Part shown: positions 8,863 to 18,800 of the stretch, piece after piece
Position numbering within the stretch: the first letter of the stretch is position 1
Layout of the letters: every line of letters starts with the position of its first letter
From: Rhodonellum psychrophilum GCM71 = DSM 17998
Lineage (GTDB): Bacteria > Bacteroidota > Bacteroidia > Cytophagales > Cyclobacteriaceae
DNA: 64,000 nt
Direction of reading: 5' to 3'
NCBI RefSeq assembly: GCF_000381545.1
Contig: NZ_KB906681.1
Span: 1 to 64,000 of the forward strand
Translations under genes and position numbers: made by a program
The notes under the pieces: model-generated
What the model was told of the DNA's origin: nothing
The model's input: the letters and a program-made list of their open reading frames with translations, nothing else
Database searches by the model: none

Positions 8863-9875
8863 AACTTACCTCCTCTTTCTTGAAAATGAGTTGCTTTCCC
8901 GAAGGATTCCCCACCTTGGGTAATCCAGTCAGCTGTCGCCGTGATGATTTCACGGATCCCTACCCTCGGATAGCCAAACAACCGGTGACAGGCGGAAGCA
9001 TTGTTCAACAAGGCTGTGCCTGAGGATTGATTGGTGAAAACAGGGGTTTTCTGAAACAGCATCCCAAACTGCTCGGCTATCCAGCGAACGGACAAAATCT
9101 CGGGACCTGTAACATTCAGGATTTTTGCCGGATGCTGACAATACAACAGCGATCTGATGGCGATTTCATTCGCATCTCCCTGCCAGATCACGTTCACATT
9201 TTCAGTACTCAGATCAATCGTTCTGCCTTCCAAGACCGACTTGGCGATTTCATGAACCACCCCATACCTGAAATCCACAGCATAATTCAATCTGTAGATC
9301 AGCATCGGTGTTTGGTTCTTTTTCGAGAAGTATTCAAAAACCCTTTCTCTACCCAAGCAGGATTGTGCATATTCGCCAACAGGCTCAGGAGCGGTTTCTT
9401 CACAGGCTCCACCTGAATTCACCCCAACGAAAGGCAAAACGTTTCCGGAAGAGAAAGCAACAATATTGGAAGCCGAAAAATGAGCAGCAACCCTTCCCGG
9501 CAGGTAAGTATTCATTGCCCATGTGAACCCTTCGTTTCCTGTGGTTCCAAACTTATTGCCCGCCAAATAAATTATATTTTTTACAAGGGGTAGTTTTGAC
9601 AATTGTGCTTCATCCAGCAAATCACAGGCAATGGTCTCGACTCCATTTTCCTGAAGCATTTTTTCAGCTGTTTTGTCCGAAAACCTGGACACTCCGATAA
9701 TCCGTTTTTGGACACCGGCAAGCTTACAGGCTTGAACCGCCAGCTTCCCCATACTTGGACCCATTTTTCCGCCGATACCCAGCAACATGATATCCCCTTT
9801 TATGCGGGAAATATCCTGTATCAAAGCCTGCGAAGGGGCCAGCATTCTTGCTTCCAATTCTTTTAAATCTGTCAT
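8859..9875 (-). CDS. NAD(P)-dependent epimerase/dehydratase-like protein (extended SDR)
   Basis: 338 residues. The N-terminal Rossmann fold has the dinucleotide-binding motif LGIGGKMGPSMGK at about residues 32-44, an IIYLAGNKFG strand and an FSSGNVLPF segment where extended SDRs carry the catalytic Ser. The usual YxxxK is altered: Y169 is followed by AQSC, so the lysine position is C173. This could mean a variant mechanism or a non-catalytic binder. Cytosolic; no signal peptide. It overlaps the aldolase gene by 4 bp (ATGA) and lies 21 bp after the NRAMP-like transporter. A role in oxidising or epimerising the imported sugar acid is inferred from context only. Confidence 0.82.
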   Translation of the reverse strand: MTDLKELEARMLAPSQALIQDISRIKGDIMLLGIGGKMGPSMGKLAVQACKLAGVQKRIIGVSRFSDKTAEKMLQENGVETIACDLLDEAQLSKLPLVKNIIYLAGNKFGTTGNEGFTWAMNTYLPGRVAAHFSASNIVAFSSGNVLPFVGVNSGGACEETAPEPVGEYAQSCLGRERVFEYFSKKNQTPMLIYRLNYAVDFRYGVVHEIAKSVLEGRTIDLSTENVNVIWQGDANEIAIRSLLYCQHPAKILNVTGPEILSVRWIAEQFGMLFQKTPVFTNQSSGTALLNNASACHRLFGYPRVGIREIITATADWITQGGESFGKATHFQERGGKF

Positions 9876-9896
9876 AACACTTTATAATTATGTTTT

Positions 9897-11108
9897 TTAG
9901 TTATTGAACAATTCCCCGAAATTCCAGATGGCCAGTCCAACCAGCAGCATGATGCCGGCAATACCACCGAACTTGATGGCCGTGGTATTCACCCTGTCTT
10001 TCATGAGTCCTTTGTCGTTGGCGATCATAAACATCGACAAGCCTATTATCGGGACCAAAAATATCGTGACCCGCTGCGCAAAGATGATCAGCTCCAAAGG
10101 CAGATTGCCGAAGATCAACGCAATGCTTGCTCCTGCCACCATGACCAAAGCAATACAGTATTTCACACGCTTTAGGTGCAATTGATGTCCAAAGCCCAAT
10201 GCATCTGCCAACAAACTCCCCCCAACCGTAGCATTTCCTACGAGGGAAGAAAAGGAAGCACCAAACAATCCCACCAAAAATAAATGGGCGGCATTGGATC
10301 CAAACAAAGGTTCGAGTGCAATGGACATTTCTGATGCACTGCTCACCTGGATCCCTTGAGGATAGAGAACGGTGGCGGCACAGATAATCACGACAGCACT
10401 CATGACTCCCAAAATCAAAATCCCTGAGCTACTTCTGTTCTTTTGGGGAATGTTGATTTTTCTTTTTTCCTGAATCAGGTACGCTTGGTAAAACGCTCCG
10501 ACAATGGAAAAGCAAGAAGCCATAAATGCGATCATCAAGCCCGCAGATCCATCGGGAATACTGGGTATAAACCCTGACATTACCCCTTCAAAAGAAGGCT
10601 TTACCATAAATAAAGTCAGGGTGAAAGAAAAGAGCATGATCCCTACCAATCCAATCATCAGTTTTTCCAATATTTTGTAAAAACTTTTGAAAAAAAGCAA
10701 TCCGATTCCTAGTGAGTTGAAAACCAAAATCCAGAGCCAAATCGGCGTATGGCTTGCTTCAGCCACGGCCAATCCCACCCCTATCGAATTCCCAGCTTGA
10801 AAAGATGTCGAAACCAAGAATACACCTAAGCCAATACTTATCCCTATGGCCTTTCCCCATTTATTCCTGATCAAAGTCAACAAACTCAAAGGGCTGCTCA
10901 GGCCAATTCTTGCGCCCATATTGGTGAAGATGACCATGAAAAATATGGCGAGAACCACGATCCAAAGCATGTCATGGCCATAAGAAGCCCCCAGTTTGGA
11001 AGTAATGGTGATCTTACTGGGGCCGAAGACCAAAGCAGCAGTAATGATCCCTGGACCCAATGCTGCAAATCCCCCAAAAACCTTATTCCTGAATCCTTGT
11101 CTTTCCAT
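9897..11108 (-). CDS. NRAMP-fold transporter lacking the metal-binding residues
   Basis: 403 residues, about 11 membrane segments. The N-terminus (ALGPGIITAALVFGPSKIT) aligns with NRAMP TM1, where metal transporters read LGPG...DPGN. Here DPGN is GPSK (residues 29-32), so the ligating Asp and Asn are Gly and Lys. In TM6 the MPH motif is also gone: the matching stretch is VGAFYQAYL (203-211). The fold is therefore kept while the Mn/Fe site is not. The gene sits 2 bp after the sugar dehydrogenase and 21 bp before the SDR inside a glycan operon with no other inner-membrane importer. Transport of an acidic sugar is an inference; only family membership is visible. Confidence 0.85.
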   Translation of the reverse strand: MERQGFRNKVFGGFAALGPGIITAALVFGPSKITITSKLGASYGHDMLWIVVLAIFFMVIFTNMGARIGLSSPLSLLTLIRNKWGKAIGISIGLGVFLVSTSFQAGNSIGVGLAVAEASHTPIWLWILVFNSLGIGLLFFKSFYKILEKLMIGLVGIMLFSFTLTLFMVKPSFEGVMSGFIPSIPDGSAGLMIAFMASCFSIVGAFYQAYLIQEKRKINIPQKNRSSSGILILGVMSAVVIICAATVLYPQGIQVSSASEMSIALEPLFGSNAAHLFLVGLFGASFSSLVGNATVGGSLLADALGFGHQLHLKRVKYCIALVMVAGASIALIFGNLPLELIIFAQRVTIFLVPIIGLSMFMIANDKGLMKDRVNTTAIKFGGIAGIMLLVGLAIWNFGELFNN

Positions 11109-11110
11109 AC

Positions 11111-12595
11111 TTATCTGAATTTTGCAACCTTCTCTGGTGTCACCACTTCCTTTTTCATGATGGTCAGCTGGTAGAGGTAGTTGGTGATCGCTGCGATTTG
11201 GTCATCGGAAAGGAAAGCGAAAGAGGGCATTCGCTGATCGGTTTGCGTGCCTTCACTTCCGCTCAGCAATAATTTTAGCAGGGCTTCCGTATCCCCTTCA
11301 ACAACTTCATTGCCGAGCAAAGCCGGAAAAATCCCGGAAACACCTTTCCCATCCGGTTTGTGGCAGGAAGCGCAATAGTTGTTGTAAAGCTCCTTGCCTT
11401 TCAACTGTGTATTGGAAGCCAAATCATCCGCCACAATCGGTTCGAGGACGGCTTGATTCGCGATGCTGATTTTCAATATCCGATCATCACCCACTTTTGG
11501 AAAACCAGGTTGCGGATTCCAATCCTGGTTGCTTGTGGAGATGTAAATATCCCCATTGGAGGCAACCGCAACATCTCTGAGCCTTCCATAACGCTGATAG
11601 AAATAAACCTTTTCACCGATGATGCGCTTGCCTTCCCTGTCCAGCGTCAATACCCGCAAGGCCATTCCTTTCAGGGCTGTCAACAATAAACTGTGGTTCC
11701 AAGCGGCTATCGGGCCCTGGTAATACGTCAATCCAGAAGGCGCGATGACGGGAGTCCAACTGTAAAGCGGTTCAAGGGTGGATTGGGCTTCTGCAAATTC
11801 TTTTTCTTCCTTTAAATCATGGAACCCTTCTATAAAAGGCCAGCCATAATTTGCTCCTTTCACGATCAGATTGATTTCATCCTCGATGGCATCTCCATGC
11901 TCTGAGCTATACAGTAACCCTTGGGCTGAAAAGTCAAGTCCCTGGATATTTCTGAATCCTTTGGCCCATACATAACTGTCCGGAAAAGGGTTGTCCTCAG
12001 GTATTTTCCCCTCCAGGTCCATCCTTAAAATTTTCCCATTCAGACTGGCGGGATCCTGCGCATTCTCAAAAACATAAGCATCTCCCGTTGCCCAATAAAT
12101 CATCCCATCAGGCCCGAAGGCGATTCTGGATCCATTATGGGCGGTATTGGCTTGGATCTCCAACAATTCTTTGGGGCTTTCCAGACGTCCATTTTGGAAG
12201 GTGAACCGCATCAATTTATTGCTACGATTTTCTCCTTGCTCCACCGTATAATTCACCAACACAAAAGGATGGTTTTTAAAATCCGGATGTACCGCCAGGC
12301 CCAATAAACCTGTGGTCCTCAATCTCCACACCTCTTCCACAAAATGAATGGTTTCAAACTCCCCATTTCGCAGGTTGATTCTGGAAATCCTTCCTCCTTG
12401 TTCTGTCAACCAAAGGAAATCATCCGAAGCATAGGCAAGGTCCCATGGAACATCCAGGCTATCTGCCAGTATTTCGATTTTCAGCAACCCATCTTCCAAA
12501 AGGAGATTGTCGCGCAATTCCAGATTTAGATTTTCTTCTTTCTTACAGGAAAAAAACAAAAGTGAAATAAGGAAGCGGTAGGAAATGTATCTCAT
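11111..12595 (-). CDS. PQQ-dependent sugar dehydrogenase fused to cytochrome c, lipoprotein
   Basis: 494 residues. Lipoprotein signal with C17 (SLLFFSC). Residues of about 30-375 are a soluble glucose/sorbosone (aldose) dehydrogenase-type propeller: VPWDLAYASDDFLWLTEQGGRI, GLLGLAVHPDF, TAHNGSRIAFGPDG (with the conserved His) and SSEHGDAIEDEINLI. A C-terminal cytochrome c domain carries CASCH at 408-412 (heme attachment) and RMPSF, with M456 as likely distal ligand. Such fusions pass electrons from periplasmic sugar oxidation to the respiratory chain. It starts 3 bp after the BNR_4 gene and ends 2 bp before the transporter. PQQ synthesis genes are not in the window, so the cofactor would come from elsewhere. 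Confidence 0.9.
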   Translation of the reverse strand: MRYISYRFLISLLFFSCKKEENLNLELRDNLLLEDGLLKIEILADSLDVPWDLAYASDDFLWLTEQGGRISRINLRNGEFETIHFVEEVWRLRTTGLLGLAVHPDFKNHPFVLVNYTVEQGENRSNKLMRFTFQNGRLESPKELLEIQANTAHNGSRIAFGPDGMIYWATGDAYVFENAQDPASLNGKILRMDLEGKIPEDNPFPDSYVWAKGFRNIQGLDFSAQGLLYSSEHGDAIEDEINLIVKGANYGWPFIEGFHDLKEEKEFAEAQSTLEPLYSWTPVIAPSGLTYYQGPIAAWNHSLLLTALKGMALRVLTLDREGKRIIGEKVYFYQRYGRLRDVAVASNGDIYISTSNQDWNPQPGFPKVGDDRILKISIANQAVLEPIVADDLASNTQLKGKELYNNYCASCHKPDGKGVSGIFPALLGNEVVEGDTEALLKLLLSGSEGTQTDQRMPSFAFLSDDQIAAITNYLYQLTIMKKEVVTPEKVAKFR

Positions 12596-12598
12596 CCC

Positions 12599-14098
12599 CT
12601 ATTTATTTGAAACTTTAACCCGAAGTGGCTTGGCGAATTCAGCATCCATACTTAAGGGCAACTGGTAAACCTTTCCTTTCTTGTCCGAGAAGTAAAGCCG
12701 GGAGACGGATGGTTCCCTTCCGTGACCATCTGCCCAGAAGGCATAAAAATCCTCCTGTACACCAACTGGTCTCCTGGCATAGGAGTGGTTGTAGGTGCTA
12801 TTATCAGTCAAAACCTTGGCTTTCCAGCTTTTCCCCTGATCCGAGCTTTTCCACAAAACCATTTCTCCTCCAGTATTGAAAGGTTGTGGGCCGGTCTTGG
12901 TTGGTCCAATGACGATCCATTCCTTTTTGGAATCGATGTAGAGAGAACCCATATCATAATTGTTATCGGATTGGGTGATGGGAAGGATTTCCCAATCTTT
13001 CCCGGTAAACCGAGCGGTATGCCACTCTCTAGGCCCCATTTCAGGTCCGGCTTCATATCCTTTGCTGGTGACAAAAAGTATGACGGGATTGCCCAGCGCG
13101 TCATAGGTCAAGTCATTGATGTACACGTTCAGTCCCAATGCCTGATAATCTTTTATCAGCGCTGGATTTTCGACAGTTGTCAAAGGCAATGTTAGATCAA
13201 CGGCATTGGCATTTTGCCAAGTTTTACCAAAATCCTTGGTTTGGATATAATACAGATTGGTTCTATAATTCAATCCATTTTCATTTTCCTTGTAGGGATG
13301 AAAGTTAAAACTGGTACCCAAAACCTCTCCAATCTGGCCGCTGGTCTGGTAATGTCCTTCCTGAATGGCCGCCAAATCTTTCCATTCAGAATACTGCTCA
13401 CCATCGGGACTCGTCATGTATCCGATGGTTCTTCTTGGTTTTGAAGGTTGACCGGGAATGACTTTCCTTTCATAATGGGTAAAAAGGTTGATAAATCCAT
13501 TTTTGGGCTGGAACCAAGTCTGCAGGTAGGAAAAATTATCCATCGGTACAGTTTGATCTTTCACCAATTTGCTGGCAAAAACTTGTTCAAATTCGGCGAT
13601 ATCATAAGGTCTTTTGCTCTTGTGAATGTAGGCAGGTGTGTTGGTGCCATGGGCCGTGGAAAAAATCCAAATATATCCTTGGTCATCAATGTTCATGACC
13701 GGATTGTCATGTGCATTGTTGGTTTCCTTGTCCAACACGATCGTTGGCAAAGGAACCATGCCCGTTTTGTGGTCAAAATAAGAAACCATGTGCAGGAGGG
13801 TTTTCCCTTCTTTGTCCGCTCCGCCGTAGCAAAAAAAGGTTTTTTGTTCGGAAGGCACATGAATTGAAAAAGGGTAATGGTTGGCCGGGTAGGTACCCAA
13901 GCCCCCGCTGTACTTGTAGACATATTCGTCATTGGAAGGCTGGTTGCTGTACCATATTCCACGGTAGCCATCATCTTTCTGATTGAGGGTCAGGCCCTGT
14001 GCCGAAGCCTGCTGCCAACCTAAACCCGGCAAGGAAAGCGCCAATGAAAAGACAAGTATAGAAAGGTGATTTCTCCACCTAGTTTGAATCAAATTCAT
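12599..14098 (-). CDS. Secreted BNR_4-family protein, possible polysaccharide lyase
   Basis: 499 residues with a Sec signal peptide ending ASAQG. The mature N-terminus DGYRGIWYSNQPSNDEYVYKYSGGLGTY is characteristic of the BNR_4 family. Beta-propellers of this group include the PL24/PL25 ulvan lyases. H130 (NAHDNP) and H150 (STAHG) are 20 residues apart, a spacing I remember for the two active-site histidines of a PL25 enzyme; an FTHYERK segment follows at 207-213. A lyase would create exactly the substrate for the GH88 at the end of the operon. No sulfatase or rhamnosidase is nearby, so ulvan itself is doubtful. First gene of the seven-gene operon, 286 bp after SusD. Confidence 0.78.
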   Translation of the reverse strand: MNLIQTRWRNHLSILVFSLALSLPGLGWQQASAQGLTLNQKDDGYRGIWYSNQPSNDEYVYKYSGGLGTYPANHYPFSIHVPSEQKTFFCYGGADKEGKTLLHMVSYFDHKTGMVPLPTIVLDKETNNAHDNPVMNIDDQGYIWIFSTAHGTNTPAYIHKSKRPYDIAEFEQVFASKLVKDQTVPMDNFSYLQTWFQPKNGFINLFTHYERKVIPGQPSKPRRTIGYMTSPDGEQYSEWKDLAAIQEGHYQTSGQIGEVLGTSFNFHPYKENENGLNYRTNLYYIQTKDFGKTWQNANAVDLTLPLTTVENPALIKDYQALGLNVYINDLTYDALGNPVILFVTSKGYEAGPEMGPREWHTARFTGKDWEILPITQSDNNYDMGSLYIDSKKEWIVIGPTKTGPQPFNTGGEMVLWKSSDQGKSWKAKVLTDNSTYNHSYARRPVGVQEDFYAFWADGHGREPSVSRLYFSDKKGKVYQLPLSMDAEFAKPLRVKVSNK

Positions 14099-14174
14099 AA
14101 TTTTCAGTGTTTTAAAATTTAATTACCCGGAAATTTCCACCCGTAATATCCATGACCAAATCCCTCCCAGCCTA

Positions 14175-14310
14175 AAATTGCTGAACAATCGGTTATTTGG
14201 TTTACTGTTTTTGACTTCACTACATCGGCACGCTGCCTTCATCTCCAAAAAGCCTGATATTTTTGCCTTGTCCCCATTAAAAAAACGATATGTCTATTTC
14301 GGGTCTAAGC
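14175..14310 (-). repeat. Dispersed repeat family B, diverged copy
   Basis: Contains GTTTTTGACTTCACTACATCGG followed by CTCCAAAAAGCCTGATATTTTTGC and ATTTCGGGT, in the order seen in the minus-oriented copy at 23050-23172. It occupies most of the gap between the SusD gene and the BNR_4 gene. Confidence 0.45.
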
Positions 14311-14323
14311 AATAGCCCTCCAG

Positions 14324-14352
14324 GCCTACGGCCAAATGATTTGGCCGTAGGC
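14324..14352. terminator. Strong hairpin between the SusD and lyase-like genes
   Basis: Perfect 13-bp inverted repeat GCCTACGGCCAAA / TTTGGCCGTAGGC with a 3-nt loop, 33 bases after the SusD stop. There is no T-run on the minus strand, so it is not a textbook terminator. It may cause partial termination or protect the 3' end of the susCD mRNA, giving more SusCD than downstream enzymes. Confidence 0.5.
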
Positions 14353-14384
14353 AGGAAAAACTATCCATGATGAGGAGAAAACTT

Positions 14385-15851
14385 TTAGTACCCTGGGTTT
14401 TGGGTAATCTTGTTGGGGTTGATATCGATTTGGCTTTGGGGAATGGGGAAAAGACGCATGTGGGTCTGCATTCCTAGGTTACCCAAGACTGCCACGGCTC
14501 TTTCAGTCCGTATCAGGTCAAACCATCTGTGGCCTTCAAAAGCCAGCTCCACCCTTCGCTCCTGCTCAATGGCCAAACGGAAGGCCGCCTGATCCGGAAC
14601 CGATAATCCAGACTCGGGATTCATCGCTGACTTGGGAAGCAAACCCGCACGCTCACGAACTTGATTCAGGTAACCAAAGGCAGGTCCATCAGCAACGTAA
14701 CCCAATTCATTCAAGGCTTCGGCATACATCAGCAACACATCGGCATAGCGCAAAACAATCCAGTTGTTATCGCTATCCAAGTTTGCTGCTGGCGTTCCCA
14801 AGTATTTGGTCACATAATTATGTTTTACGGTATTGCCATTCAGAACATAACTGGTCTCAAGAGAAACCGCTTTTCTTAGGTCGCCTTCTTCATAGGCTGC
14901 GACCATATTTGCGGTAGGAATATTTTGTCCCAGTGGATTTCCGACCGATACGACAGCTCTTCCCGATCCAATGGGTGCAAACTGATTGGAAAAGGGACTT
15001 CCTTCGCCCGCGACACCACTTTTGAACTGAACTTCAAAAATGGATTCCGCATTGTTTCTGTTGGCGGCTCCAAAAAGGGATCCATATTCAGGGAGCAGCT
15101 GCAATTTCGCTGTACCGGCATTACTGACCAGCTCTTCCAAAACCTGTATCGCTTGTTGGTGATTTTTCAGGGTGAGGTGAACTTTTCCCAATAATCCAAG
15201 TGCGGCAGCTTTGGTTGCCCTGCCAATATCGGCAGTTCCGTACGTATAAGGCAAACTTGCCACGGCCTCTTCCAAGTCAGCAACAATGGTCGCATAAATT
15301 TCCGCTACCGGATTTCTTCCGTACGAATAGCCATCCTGTGGGTTATTGATTACTTCCAAAACCAAGGGTACTTCCCCATAAATCCTGACCAAATTGAAAT
15401 ACATCAAAGCCCTCAAAAACTTGGCTTCAGCAGTATACCTGGCTTTGAGATTTTGATCCATAGAAACCGGGGCAATTTTCTCGATGACAATATTGGCGGA
15501 TTGTATCCCTTGATAATGGGCATTCCAAGTGCTGCTGCTGATCGAATTTACCGCTACGTTGGTAAAATTATCAACAGCCTGAAGGTCTGCGCCCGCATTG
15601 GGATTGGTAATCTCTGTATTGTCAGAGCGCAAGTCTCCAATGACATGTAGGGAAGAATAGTATTGTCCTCCATACTGCAAGGAACCATAAACTGCCGTCA
15701 AGGCATTGTTCATGTCTGCTGCTGTCTTGTAGAAGTTGTTGCTGTTTTGTTGGGAAATCGGTGCGCGGTCCAAAAAATCATCCCCACATCCTACCAAAGC
15801 CATAATGCTTAATGCCCCTATGATTGAATTTAATTTAAATATTTTCATCAT
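14385..15851 (-). CDS. susD: SusD/RagB-family glycan-binding lipoprotein
   Basis: 488 residues. SusD-like proteins are surface lipoproteins that cap the SusC channel and bind the oligosaccharide. Lipoprotein signal IMALVGC with C22, followed by GDDFLDRAPISQQNSNNFYKT, the usual N-terminal SusD signature. The TPR-rich core has EAKFLRALMYFNLVRIYGEVPLV, and the C-terminal RagB domain has YADVLLMYAEALNE and FEGHRWFDLIRT. The ending IDINPNKITQNPGY is the standard C-terminus. It lies 8 bp after the SusC gene, and the pair is the import core of the locus. The glycan cannot be read from the sequence. Confidence 0.96.
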   Translation of the reverse strand: MMKIFKLNSIIGALSIMALVGCGDDFLDRAPISQQNSNNFYKTAADMNNALTAVYGSLQYGGQYYSSLHVIGDLRSDNTEITNPNAGADLQAVDNFTNVAVNSISSSTWNAHYQGIQSANIVIEKIAPVSMDQNLKARYTAEAKFLRALMYFNLVRIYGEVPLVLEVINNPQDGYSYGRNPVAEIYATIVADLEEAVASLPYTYGTADIGRATKAAALGLLGKVHLTLKNHQQAIQVLEELVSNAGTAKLQLLPEYGSLFGAANRNNAESIFEVQFKSGVAGEGSPFSNQFAPIGSGRAVVSVGNPLGQNIPTANMVAAYEEGDLRKAVSLETSYVLNGNTVKHNYVTKYLGTPAANLDSDNNWIVLRYADVLLMYAEALNELGYVADGPAFGYLNQVRERAGLLPKSAMNPESGLSVPDQAAFRLAIEQERRVELAFEGHRWFDLIRTERAVAVLGNLGMQTHMRLFPIPQSQIDINPNKITQNPGY

Positions 15852-15859
15852 CTTTTTGT

Positions 15860-18800
15860 TTAGAAGCCAAAGTTTAAACCTAACATATAAGTTCTTGCAA
15901 GTGGGTATCCACCGGCATCCACTCCAGGCACCAAAGGACTACCTCCCTGTGCGCTGACTTCAGGATTGTACCCTTCGTATTTGGTGAAGGTAAATGCATT
16001 CTGAACCGTCAGGTTGACCCTTGCATTCGCTATTTTCAATTTATCCAAAACACTTCGGGGAAAGGAATAGCCCAAAGTGATATTCCTGATCCTTAGGAAA
16101 GAGCCGTCCTCCACAAACAAGGAAGTGATATTGTTCACCACATTGCTTCCCGCGTATCCATTGAAATTCCTGTCAATCATCGGGGAAACTCCATCACCGG
16201 GATCTGACTCCGATTTCCAACCATTCGAGGCACTTCTCAATACATTGTAGGAACCGGCATAGTTACCGTAGTATCTTCTGGCGGCATTGAGAACTTCAAA
16301 ACCTTGGACACCCTGTAGGGTGAATGCAAAGTCAAATTTTTTATAGGCAAACGAGTTCGTCATCCCATAAGTGAAATCGGGGAAAGGACTGCCCAAACGG
16401 GTTCTGTCGGCGGCATTGATGACCCCATCACCATTGACATCCTCAAATCTCAACTGACCTGGCTTGGATTGGACAGAACCGTTTCCATTTAAAATGACTG
16501 GGCTGTTGTCGATTTCTTGCTGGTTTTGGTAGACACCGATCACATTATAGCCATAGAAACTCCCTGGCGCGGAACCGATTTCGGTAATATGTGTGGGTGC
16601 TGATGCAGAGGTTGCCTGTCTGGAAATAATGGGTGATCCATCAGGTCCCAATGCCAATACCTTAATGTCATTTGTAGAAATATTGAAATCGGTAGTCCAT
16701 CTGAAAGCACCGATTGAATTCCTGCTGACCAAAGTATATTCAAATCCTTTGTTTTGGATTTCTCCTATATTTTGTAGTGCAGTCGAATACCCTGTAAGCG
16801 TGGGTACTGGTACTGATAGCAAAAGATCTGATGTCCTTTTGTTATAGTAATCAAAGGACATATAAATCCTGTCATCCAACAACCCAAACTCCAAACCTAG
16901 GTCCAACTGCTTATTTCTTTCCCAGCCCAACCTGCTGTTGGGAATATTGGAAAGCCTGATTCCGTTGTTCAAATTACCCGATCCTGCTCCCAAAGGATAG
17001 TTTTCAGCTCCTGTAAGACCGATGGATCCATAATTGGTGATAAAATTATTTCCAGTCAAACCATAACTCGATCTGATTCGGAGTTCAGACAGCCAACTGA
17101 CGTCTTTCAAGAAATTCTCTTGAGACAATCTCCATCCCAAGGAAACCGATGGGAAAGCACCCCATTTGTTTTCTGCACCAAATCGGGAAGAGCCATCCCT
17201 CCTGTATGTTGCGGTCAACAAATACTTGTCTTGGAAATTATAATTCACCCTTGCGAGGTAGGACAATAATGCCCATTCTTCTTTGGTGGACATGGCATTG
17301 ACGATCTGCCCTGCCGCATTCATGGTTTTGATTTCGTCATTGGGAAAATTGGTTCCGTTGATTCTATTGAAATCAAACTGTTCTTGCTGAATGGTGTACC
17401 CAACGACTGCATCAAAGGAATGCTCCTTGATTTTTTTGGCGTAACTCAAGGTGAATTCCGATAACCAGTTTCTTCGCTCTGAGGTGGTGTTGCTCCCCGT
17501 GGCAGGTTTGGTGGGATTGACACTGTTTGGGTTGATAATGGAGGAACTGAAGATATCTTCCCCGAAGCTTCTCATGTCCGCACCTACCAAAGCTTTGAAA
17601 TTCAAATTGTCCACCAGGTTGATTTCAGCGAACGCCGTACCGAGCAAGCGCAAAGTACTTTGTTGGTGAAAATACTCCCTTGCAATCTTGACCGGATTGT
17701 CGACTTCCGAGGTACCGATCCCCAATCCGGTGATTTTTGTATAGTTCCCGTTTTCATCATAGGGACTAAGGTGGGGACCTGCTGTGATCGCAGACTGAAT
17801 GATGCCACCACCCTGCCAGTTTCCTTCCGCCAAAGACTGGTTGGAGAATGTATAGGAAGGAGTAATATTCGCGCCGACTCTGATCCTGTCATTGACTTTC
17901 GAATCCACATTTACCCGGAAAGAGTAACGTTTCAAGTCAGAGTTGATGACAACACCTTCCTGATCCAAATATCCTCCTGAAATAAAATACTTGGTCTTGT
18001 CATTTCCACCTGAAAAATTCAATTGGTAATCGCGCATCATCGCGGAGCGGAAGATTTCATTCTGCCAATCCGTTCCTTCTCCCAAAGCCTCCGGATTGCT
18101 GAACTGTTCGGGCAGCAAGTACATGACATTGTTCAACCTGGCTGAATTCGGATCGGATGCAGAACGACCAGGACCGGAATTTACCCATGCATTGTTTCTT
18201 GCTTCATTGGCATATCTGGCAAATTCAGTTGCATTCAACACATCCAATGTTTTTTCTACTTGTTGGATACCGGTGTTGATGCTAAAATCAACTTTTGAGA
18301 CACCTGATTTCCCTGACTTGGTTGTAATCAAGACAACTCCGTTGGATCCCCTGGACCCATAAATCGCGGTGGCGGATGCATCCTTCAGTACTTGAATATC
18401 CGCTATATCGGCAGGATTGATCGTGTTGAGTGGATTGTTTCTTTGGTCAAAATCGTTGGTCACAGGAAATCCATCTACGACATACAGAGGTTCATTTCCA
18501 GCACTAAGCGATCCTGCACCCCTGATTCTTACAGAAGATCCTCCTCCCGGAGCACCCGTCGCCTGTGTCACTTGAACACCTGCCATCTGGGCAATCATCG
18601 CTTGGTCAATGCTGACCACAGGTTGATCTTCGATTTGCTTGGATCCCATGGAGCTTACCGCTCCCGTGATGTCCTTTTTTTGCTGGGTGCCATACCCTAC
18701 GACGACAAATTCCTCAAGGTCATTTTCCTCCTTTATCAGATTGACATCTATTTTCTGGCTGTTTCCCACCACTCTTCTCGCTTTTTGAAAACCGAGGAAT

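Noticed and set aside
9897-11108. Annotation as a manganese/iron transporter (MntH)
   Set aside because: The fold is right but the metal-binding DPGN and MPH motifs are missing, so the name would mislead.
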